64,000 nucleotides of DNA from Dendrocalamus latiflorus (Eukaryota; Streptophyta; Magnoliopsida; Poales; Poaceae), in NCBI GenBank assembly GCA_017311315.1, contig CM029626.1:13422106-13486105 (forward strand), given 5' to 3'. A program made the translations under genes and the position numbers. This document shows, piece by piece, positions 55,028 through 64,000 of this stretch. Below the pieces are notes generated by a model. It did no database searches. It worked only from the letters and a program-made list of their open reading frames with translations, and was not told the DNA's origin. Each line of letters starts with the position of its first letter. Position 1 is the first letter of the stretch.

Positions 55028-57419
55028 ATGCACGTTGAGAACAGTGTGAGTGAAAAGTACATTAATGACGTGTCTGCTTTAAGAAGAGCAGCTGAGCAAG
55101 ATATGTTGAAAAAGGGGATGGAATATTTGTACTGTCCATGCATTAATTACGATAGTCTAAAGATATTTACCAACTCAGTGCAGATCGAAGCTCACTTGAT
55201 TCGAATGGGTTTAAAAAATGGGTATACATGTTGAACCAGTCATGGTGAAGAGACGATTATACATGAAGGTAGTTATAACATCGTCGAGGGTGACAACGAT
55301 ATGTCGGTTGTGGACTATATTTTTGATGAGGATATGTCACAGAAGGACAATCTAGATCAGATGTTACACGATGCAGAAGGGAGCTATAGTGAGAGAGAGT
55401 TTGGTAAATTCGAGAGCTTGATGGAGGACTTGGAGAAACCTTTGTTCCTGGGCCTCCCCACCACATGCTGGAATTACAAATGAGTGCGCTCAAACTAGTT
55501 AAGAGCGAGGTCATCAACCACGTCTTCGGGTGTCGCCTCTTTCAAAAAAAAACCTCGCAAACGAGCAAGTGTCCAAACATCTGGTAAGATATGTTAAACT
55601 ACCTAGTTATTAATATGTCCATAACTTCATGGGGTCCAAAATGACATGATTGCCTCTTGCAGCAAACATTGACCACTGAATCTTCCCAAGATCCTTTGAA
55701 GCAGTCAGTGATAGGGATATACTATCCACGGCCTTGGGAAACAAGGAGCACCTGGGTCACATTTGAGGTCTGGGGGTTTACATATCTTGGAGGCACGGAT
55801 TCCCCAACGACTTCGAGGCGTATGGGAGTAGGAAAAGATCCAAAACTGAGCGTGAGGAATGTACGAAACAGGACTTTCATACACAACTTGAGGAGATAAC
55901 TACCTTACTTCAAGGAGAGATAGATTCATTGAGGGAAGAATTGAGATAATTCCGCAACCACTCACAAGCCATCCCCATTATTGAAGAAACCACTCCCCCT
56001 CAATGTCAGAGTAGCTACGCATCCACGCCACTTTCTGAACATAGCGACACCCACGTACCTATCAACGACATCCATGTAATGTACCTCTGTAGAATGCTAC
56101 ATAGAAAGACCTAGTTGACATCTTAGCTCATCGTGTATTGTTATGTAGGAGCTCATACCATGCATCCTTAGAGTCAGGCTTGTTGGCACCATTCCCGTTG
56201 ACGCTGGGTGGGGGATGGCACATCCATGCCTGCCAGGGATGCTGGTGCATGGTGCCCAGCTAGGGACTGGTTTCGCGAAGGTCCAAGTGCACATGATTAA
56301 TGATGTTTTTAGGGTTGTCCCATTGGAGAAGCCCCAACAAAGAAATCATGACACTAGAGAATACCGTCCACACATTCATCCAATGGCCCAAGAGTGACAT
56401 TGCCCTGGACCCTTCCGTGTCTCAATCTCCACACGACCATACCTATGAAACAGAACTCTCTATGACTCCACCTTAAGCTCCGCTTCAGAAGGCCACCACA
56501 TCGATTCCTGTGGAGATGACATCGAAGATGTATCTCACGCAAGACACTCAGGCCCAATCAAAGATGATTAAGGCACCTACCAAATTTTGGTAGTACAACC
56601 TCAGAATGCCATTGGTCCCCGAGTCATAATTATCTAGTCTTAGACTGGTTTGCTAGTCTTTACATGCTTGGTATATGCAGAGGCCCAACGACCAAAAAAT
56701 GCTAGAGTGGATTCATTGTCAGATACACAGAGGTGCATTTCCACAATGGTACAGGCTACATCGTTGTGGACTTCCTAGACTTATTCGAATTATTTAACCT
56801 TGACGCCCTCAATGCATCACTTCTATGATACTGGACACTATAAGTGTGTACAATCAAGTTCTAAATTCACCTAATACTAATAAATATTATAACTCATTAC
56901 TTATGTACAGATACATGATTCAAGAAGCTCAGCGCCGCTGAGAACTGGTGGATTTCCTCGACCTACACATGATCTCTGAGCAAAGCATCAAAGATAATGC
57001 ATCCTTCATCGAAAACTACATAATGAAGCGATTGCTTACTCACAACGATAGGACTACATTCTAGCACCCTACAACCAGAAGTAAGTGCTTCACTAGTTGC
57101 TATACAAGTTTCATTTGTGCTTTGTACACAATAAAAACTTAGGTTTAATGACTAGGCGACATACATGACTAGCTTTCACTGGATTCTGCTTGTGATTGTA
57201 CCAAAGTGGAGCAAGATAATATACCTTGATTCCCTATTCAATAACAACCACAACTTCACCCTTGTGGAACAAATAATCAACAGGTATGCTTCATACATAA
57301 CTCTATTGTGGTCTTCCCTTCGGTTGCAGTGGTCGAGGCTAATTTTTTGGAATCACGTTGGTCGTTCAATGCTTATATTATCAAGGGAAGGAGACATAAG
57401 GAATCCAGCACCATACTGA
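55028..57419 (+). pseudogene. Decayed CACTA cargo gene: Transpos_assoc-like N-terminus and Ulp1 (C48) protease-like C-terminus
   Basis: Collinear fragments in shifting frames follow the layout of grass CACTA-borne Ulp1-family proteins. A cysteine/His segment lies at about 55100-55250 (YLYCPC ... EAHLIRMGLKNGYTC, then SHGEE). A coiled segment lies at about 55850-55950 (QLEEITTLLQGEIDSLREEL). A mid domain lies at 56150-56400 (MAHPCLPGMLVHGAQLGTGF, KVQV). FELFNLDALNASLL is at about 56780-56820 and EQSIKDNASFIENYIMKRLL at about 56980-57040. The protease block FHWILLVIVPKWSKIIYLDS (about 57174-57233) supplies the His and Asp expected of a C48 triad. The catalytic Cys region was not recognised after that. 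Several stops are present. Intact relatives are thought to be deSUMOylase-like; this copy is dead. Introns were not modelled, so some frame changes may be splice sites. Confidence 0.6.
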
Positions 57420-57685
57420 TCCACAGAACACAATTTTCTAGTACCTGCAACAACACAATCCTACATCACACTTCGTAATAATGTCTCTAGAACTGACTAT
57501 ACATATGTACGTAATTCTATTGTTGCAGTGCCATTAGCAGCTACAGGGCAACGTATGTGCATTCTACGTTTGTCGTAACACACATAACTCTATTTACGTA
57601 TACAATGAACTATCATAGACGGTTCTGTGGTATAAACTGTTTGTAAATGTCAACTATCACAGACGGCTATGATCAAAACTCGTCT

Positions 57686-57690
<5 letters not shown>

Positions 57691-57717
<27 letters not shown>
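57691..57717 (+). repeat. (AT)n tract, left of the MITE-like insertion
   Basis: About 27 bases of alternating AT lie immediately left of the inverted-repeat element. Confidence 0.92.
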
Positions 57718-57722
<5 letters not shown>

Positions 57723-58060
57723 TACACCTGGGTGTAATTACACCCACCTCTAATATACCACCTAAACAAATTTGAAATACTCCTTCTTTATCACTTTAGG
57801 TATATTTGTATACTAATTACAAGATACTCCAATGTGAACCACACGAAAAACTTGTAAAGGAGTTCATAGTTTTTAGCGTATTTTGTAAATACCCTCGTAT
57901 ACGCGCATAAAAAGGAGTATGTCGAAAAAATGTACATACCACCTAGATGGTCTTAAATACTCGTATACTACATGTACATACCATCCGTTATGCGAGATAT
58001 TCCCTACATTGCGAGATACGATAATATAGGGTGTAATTATACCCAGGTGTAGAAAAGAGG
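57718..58060. mobile_element. MITE-like inverted-repeat element inserted in a TA tract (about 343 bp)
   Basis: The left end cctttTACACCTGGGTGTAA and the right end (reverse complement CTACACCTGGGTATAATTAC) form an inverted repeat of about 24 bases with a few mismatches. It splits an AT microsatellite (57691-57717 and 58065-58164), so the target duplication cannot be read. The interior is AT-rich and non-coding. Confidence 0.6.
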
Positions 58061-58061
58061 C

Positions 58062-58167
<106 letters not shown>

Positions 58168-58513
58168 ATTACAGATGGTTCTATGTATGAACCATCTATG
58201 ATATGTATATTATCATAGATGGCTGCTACCAAAACCCGTCGATGATATGTATACTAGCATAGACGGCTGCGATCAAACCCCGTCTGTGATATGTAATACA
58301 TCACAGACGGTTCATACATAGAACCGTCTGTGATGTATTACATATCACATACAAGTTTTGGTCGCAGCTGTCTGTGATAGTAGACCTTTACAGATGGTAC
58401 ATAAACTGTCTATTATAACCGCATGTTATCACAGACACATAAAATCTGACAGTTTAGAAACTGTTTGTGATGACGGTTTAGATCTGTCTGTGATGACCAT
58501 TTGTGTGGTAGTG

Positions 58514-59743
58514 TGAAAAATGCTAGCTCACGCTATCTTGCTTAAAAGAAACATCAAACAAAGAGTAACTTAACATTTTTCTTTTGTAACAATATTGTAT
58601 TAAAAGGTGTTGCAAAATTGTGTGTAGCATAAAAAAATTTAGCACCAAGTGAAATACAAAATAGCCCTATTGCAAAATTGGGTATGTTTTGGCTCTTACA
58701 AAAAATAATTCATTAGTGGTCTCCTTGCTGACTTCATAGGTGTTTCATTGTGCTTAATAATGAAAGTTCAAAGAAAACAAAAGAGGGATACCTGATAAGG
58801 AAGAGATGTAATGAACAAAAAAACACCAATATAAGCTCAATCTGATAATAGCTAGATAAGCTATAGTAACTAAAGACCACATTAAACTGCTACATCTAAG
58901 ACCAAAACATAAACCCTTAGAAGCTATAGACTTATAGAGCAATTGAGTATATAAACAAAATCAACTAGCTATGAATAAATAGCAACAGAGGTATCAACCA
59001 TTAAAAATAAACTACATCCAAAAAGGCTAAAGTAAACATTTGACATCCAGCTTCAAGTCTACAACTTCCAAAAAAGGTGCATAACTGGAAAACACTTATA
59101 GATGCAACTATAATTATAAGTGTCATTTCATAAATATAGAAGGAACATTTTTATTGACACTCTGTGTAATCTTCATAGAGGAAAACACTATATCATAACT
59201 CAAATAAATGAAAAAAAATATCTTTGGCTCTTATTCTTACTACTTTCAACATAGAAAGTGCAAAAGAACTGCATGAAAGCCCAAAATCTCTATAAACCAT
59301 AGTTTGTCTAAAAATTTGCAAACTCAAACAAGAAATCAATGGATGTTAAGTAAGTGCATTGAATTGTAATACACATAGACAAATACTTAACCTTTGGAGT
59401 TGCTGACTTACATTGCAGAATAGAAGCAAAAAATATAAAAGGAGTAGGAAGACAAAAGACACATTATCTTATTCGCTAGCCATCTTAGATTTAGCAAGCG
59501 AAGCATACTTAGCAACAACCAATCCACTATAAAAATATTGATTTAGTGCACACTACTCAACTTGAAATCAAAGTGAGGTGAACATTATAAAACCTGCATA
59601 ACTAGTTCTATGTCCAAAATTTAACCTTTGTGTCATCGGACTCATGGTACTCTATCATCTACATAAACTCAATTCATAGCCATGTGAACTGTAACCATTT
59701 CCTCTCTTCTTTTTTTAACAATTCACTTACATAATAGCACATT
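58514..59743. other. Non-coding stretch
   Basis: AT-rich, with no recognisable gene, RNA or repeat boundary. Confidence 0.5.
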
Positions 59744-61491
59744 TGTAATATCCTAAAAATACCATCTTTAGAACATCTGCGTAATTAGAGAAAGGGAGAT
59801 ACATGAAAATAGGATGCTTAGATTTTTTTTTAGAGGAGTCATTTCCTTGGAGCAAGTCATACAAGAAGTTAGAGATCGAGTCGATTGGTGCCGAGATAAA
59901 AGGGAACATGGAGAGAGGAAAGCCCTAAACCTAGAAAAATCCCTAGCCAACATTTTTTCTTCAGGCACAACAGTTCTTTTCTTAGGGCGCCACAGATGTT
60001 ACAGGTGGTGCTGTCAACCACCACCTCTCACTAATTGCCATGAGCTAGCAAGGTCTTGTTGTCGCGTGTGTCGCAATGTTTCTATCACGCCATTGCACCC
60101 ACAAGCTAGCGTGCCAATCGAAGCCAAAAGTCGCCCCCTCATTTTTCAATCGCCTGGGGGATTTCAATCGCCGTCACGTTGTTGCCACGCGCCAGACTGA
60201 CTGCCCTCCAATCACCAGCGCTCGCTTCTGGGGTAAAATTGGGGGTTTAGATGAGTTAATGTGGTTTTGTGGTCAACTAAGAAGTTGTAGAAAATTTTGT
60301 GTAGATTCCATAATTGATATGGTTTCCTATAATATGATGTGGGAGTTGAAAGTTATGATGATTTTAGTAACGGGACAGCAAGGGTGGCTATCCGGTAAAG
60401 GGGAAATTCTGGATTTGGGGAACGTGTAGGAGTGTTGTCGTTTAAGCGTTGTATTGTATTGATGTAGCTTGTATCGAGTTTGGGTGTTTACTGTAGGAGG
60501 AGTAACTTCGGAGTTAGTGTCATCTTTTAATCAACCCAGACGTCACAACTAGAGAGACAAGTGCGTAGTAAAATGATAGTTGATGGTTGATAATTGTTTA
60601 TTGTTATTGATTTATTCATGTCATGCAATATTTGGTCATCTTTTGTTCAGTATGATATTAATTTGATGATGAATGTGATATGTGGTAAAATGATGGAAGA
60701 TTGAACTCATGTCATGACATGTGCATTACAAGCTAGGGTAGAGAGAAAGTCAAATAGTTATGAGTAAAGTTATTTGATTATTCTGGCGTGCTCTTGAGTA
60801 AGACTTATAGAGGTAGACACCTCCACGGGATGGAGAGAAAGACCTACTTCGGTAGGCACCTTCATGGGATGGAGATAGAGGGTGAATATCGACAGGTGTT
60901 CCTTCTGCTATACCGATATAAGTTATAGAAAGAGACATGAGCATGTGCATTGCACTGCACTAAAAGAAACTAAGATGAGAAAAGAAAATGGTAGAAATTA
61001 AAAAGTGAAATGAGTATGTTGTTGTTCCTGTTATTTTATTGTGTACTTACTGAGTCGTGGACTCACCCTTACTTTATTGTTGTTTCTAAGTAAACGTTGA
61101 AGGCGACATACATGGTGGAAGTAGAACATAGAATATTACACTTTTGTAGCTCTTTACTCCACATAGAGATTTATCACTTACTGTCATAATCACCTTAGTA
61201 CTTTTCATTGCAATAATTAGGTGGTTTATGGATTCGCTTAGTACTTATGGTTCTTATTGGTGCCACTTGAAGCATTCCTTGGCTTAGCCGTATATTTGGT
61301 TTATCTTGGTAACTATTTGGTTCATATTAAGTTCATTTTTTGGTTTACAATATTGCTGAAATTTTGCTTAGTGTCATGATGAATGATTATTTTTGAAGTC
61401 TAGTTGTTGGTAATGCTTGTTTATTGGTTAAATTTGGTAGCGATAGTAGTTGTGGTGATATCTTGGGCTTTTGTTAAGATGATGTATTACA
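59744..61491 (+). mobile_element. Solo LTR (family A), 1748 bp, TSD ACATT
   Basis: It begins TGTAATATCC and ends GTATTACA, giving a perfect 7-bp inverted repeat TGTAATA/TATTACA. It is flanked by ACATT at 59739-59743 and 61492-61496. It is the cleanest copy of the family also found at 29871-31962 and 32284-35515. No internal region remains. The frames at 59814-60429 are chance reading frames within the LTR. Confidence 0.93.
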
Positions 61492-61496
61492 ACATT

Positions 61497-64000
61497 GAAG
61501 CATATCACTGATCAAGATAATCTGCATTGAAATTATAGGGAGAGGATAATACAAAACTTCTCAGCAGTAAAAGAAAATTACATGGATGAACTACCATCCT
61601 TTCATTTGGAGCAAAAGAAAGAATCTACATGGAACATGAAGAAAGTATGCGAAGTCCACACACCTGCATGTAAAATTAGATATCAAAGTTATAACTATGA
61701 TAACGAAGGGAAAATAGCATAAATAATAGCGAATTGTGTTTTCTTTTACCTTCTCAAGAAAACCCCTAAATCCAAATGCAAGGTCTACAATAATAGGATT
61801 TGTCAATGTCACAGAAGCAATAAATTCCAAAAGGAAAATAAACGTTCTCTAGAAGCAATCACCCATATTTGAGTACACGTTTTGAGCTAAAGGGCAATTT
61901 TGGTTAAATGGCCTGCTAGCACATCCTAAAATCTTCATTCCAAGGACAAAAAAAATTTAACCTAATTTCATGATCTGCTGAAACATGAACTATTTTATGT
62001 TTGCTATATGATTGAAATTTTTAGTCAAACATGACCAGTAGAAAAGAACCTCATAACATGTGTTTGTTCAAACAATAATATTATTAAAATTAAAATAAGT
62101 AACACTTTGCCTTCACATGTTATGAAGTAATCTCCTCCTTCGAACTTTGCTAGTAAGTGGCAGCTGCTGCAACAACAATCTTTCACCAAAACCCAAGGTA
62201 CACCTCAAACCATTGGCAACCACCTCAAACCATTGGCAACCACCTACCCTAAAAAATACTATCATTTTTCACAATTTCCATTTCTAACACACGTACTTCA
62301 AAAATATATAACGTGCTAAAATTAATGAATGGTAGAAAAGAGTGTTTGGGCTTCATGCCTACACGATGCGCTGTCAAATAACTCTTTCTCAATGCTTAAT
62401 GCATAAAAAATGTTGTAGAAACAGAGGTAGTGGTAATGCATGATAACAGGGACTCCAAAAAAGTAAAAATGGCACGAGTGAATACATACAATCAACCAAT
62501 CTCACATTACAAATCATGAATAGCAGCAAGCAGTTGAGGAACCCTATGTGCACATTAAGGGTGGGTTCTTTTTAGCTGCAGTTAATGGCTTTTGGACCTA
62601 GTATGAGTGTTTGTATGAATGAACCGAATGCCAATAAGCCACTTCAAAAAAGCTGTCTCGATAAGCCGCATCGAAAAGACGGCAAAGAAGTCATCCTATT
62701 TGTTTGTTTAGGGAAAGCCATAAGCTATAAGATAAAAAGAAGGGGGGGGGGGGGGGGCTAAACTATCATCCACCTAGATACGGAATAAATGAAACGCTCT
62801 CCTTGACATTTTGTAGTAGTAATAATTTGCCATCACCTAGATCTAAAACCCATCAAGTAAAGTCAGACCTTTTATTTTGGAGGTGCTTATCTAAAGTTGA
62901 AGAGGAGACCTGCATATTGATTGAAGCCCTAAAGAATCTAGGAGAGGAAAAGCAAGAGGAAGAGTGATAAGAGAGAGCTCACAGGGGTAAGACATGGCTG
63001 ACTGGAGGTCCCACGAGTTCATGGTGACACGAATTGATGGCATGGACGGCACGACGCGGTGGCACCGTGTGGCGGTGATGAGTGGTCACCACAACAGCGG
63101 ATCTAGCGCGACATGATGTGAAGGCAAACCCACAAGGTGAACCGAGGAGGGAATGACACTGCAGTGGTATGGGGAGGACACGGAAGAGCGAACCGGAGGA
63201 GGCGACGGTGGTGTAGGGCGGAGGAAGAGGAGGCGGGTGCGATGGTGGCATGGGGAGGTGCGGAGGGGAAGGCATAGCGGGGAGTAGAAGGCGGCGGTGA
63301 TGGTGGTACGGGGATGTGAGGAGTTGGAGGCGCTATGGGGTGGGAGGGGAAGACGACAAAGATGGGAAGAAAGTAACAGCAAAGAAGAGGAGAGGAAGGC
63401 GGGAGATGCAGTGGCGGCACTGACAACAGTGTGTGGGGAGAGGAGGAGGTGAGGGGACAGGAGAGGCGGCGGCGGATGTGGGAGAGCAGTGCGGACACGT
63501 TTTTTTTTATCTAGCTAGGGTAACCATCTTCCTCAGCTGATCCTATCCATCCAATGCTGATCTAACGGCCAACAAAAAATGTGTGACGATGTCTAGCTAA
63601 GCCTCATCAATAATTCTTGCAAAGCAAATCTGTGGATGGTTTGGTGTATGTGTGTGGTCCAGTAGGCCTTTCCACTGTAGTTAGGGTCATCTTGTCGCTG
63701 CCACTGCTTGCTCTGTAGCCGTGATGCACGTTACTTATTACTTCCCTCTGTCGTTATTGGAATAGTGATACCAACTGAATAACTGTAATAATTTGAGGTT
63801 ATGGGGCGGTAGCAATAGGTGGTTGGTCTAGTGTTCATGGGGCACACACTGGGGCCATGCGGAGACAAAGGAAAGAAAGAAAAAATGGAACAAATTTCCA
63901 TGAATTTCTTGTGCCTGTAACATGTCCATCTCGAAACTTCAGTGTCTCTCGTGGTTGAAGATAAATACCGTGTTATTTACTTTTAATGGCACTATTTCCT
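61497..64000. other. Non-coding end of window
   Basis: There is no convincing gene. A G/A-rich block at about 63000-63500 gives long Pro/Ser/His-rich frames on the minus strand with no domain, most likely compositional. cctcaaaccattggcaacca is repeated in tandem at 62211-62250. Confidence 0.4.
62742..62757 (+). repeat. Poly-G run of 16
   Basis: A homopolymer of 16 G follows aagataaaaagaa. Such runs are rare, prone to sequencing and replication errors, and able to form quadruplexes with neighbouring G tracts. Confidence 0.92.

Noticed and set aside
63086..63498. Pro/Ser/His-rich minus-strand frame of 131 codons
   Set aside because: Low complexity, overlapped by two other frames, and no domain or start context.

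Overview
The window is nuclear DNA from a grass (Poaceae), probably a panicoid species, although the species cannot be fixed from the sequence. The evidence is a typical grass repeat landscape: Tourist-like MITEs, several CACTA elements, a Ty3/gypsy element with very long GC-rich LTRs, a TRIM and solo LTRs. There is one intron-less, GC-rich C2H2 zinc-finger gene. No bacterial operons, CRISPR arrays, rRNA or tRNA genes were seen.

Layout. 1-3957: 3' part of an intact-looking Ty1/copia element (integrase, RT, RNase H, 3' LTR). 4004-6201: decayed minus-strand retrotransposon protein resembling Transposase_28. 7457-9180 and 11236-13432: two non-coding CACTA elements of one family, separated by a pentanucleotide microsatellite and two Tourist-like MITEs. 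14887-27997: a complete 13.1-kb Ty3/gypsy chromovirus (Tekay-like) with 3.6-kb LTRs, a perfect 5-bp target duplication (TSD), an extra open frame upstream of gag, and a gag-pol frame closed by two nonsense codons. 29871-31962, 32284-about 35515 and 59744-61491: three copies of another LTR family. Two are solo LTRs with perfect TSDs; the third is truncated. One solo copy carries an organelle-like insertion. 35611-39900: a decayed Ty1/copia element broken by a TRIM (36180-37071) and a hAT-type element (38350-39500). 40022-41993: another solo LTR, containing a 20-bp tandem array. 42428-42684: a hAT MITE.

44170-44541 is the only convincing host gene: a small C2H2 zinc-finger protein with EAR-type motifs at both ends. 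A broken fragment resembling the eIF3g RNA-recognition motif lies at 45820-45930 on the minus strand. 47051-52217 is a CACTA element of a second family carrying a five-exon minus-strand gene (Transpos_assoc plus Transposase_24-like protein). 52590-58513 is a composite CACTA region of the first family with a decayed Ulp1-protease-like gene, a nested minus-strand LTR, a MITE-like inverted repeat and long TA tracts.

The elements form nested layers rather than a pathway. Boundaries were found by matching terminal repeats with target duplications by eye. I found no clearly new biological system. The points most worth following are the extra open frame in the chromovirus, the compositionally odd LTRs, the two CACTA gene cargoes and the tandem hairpin arrays.
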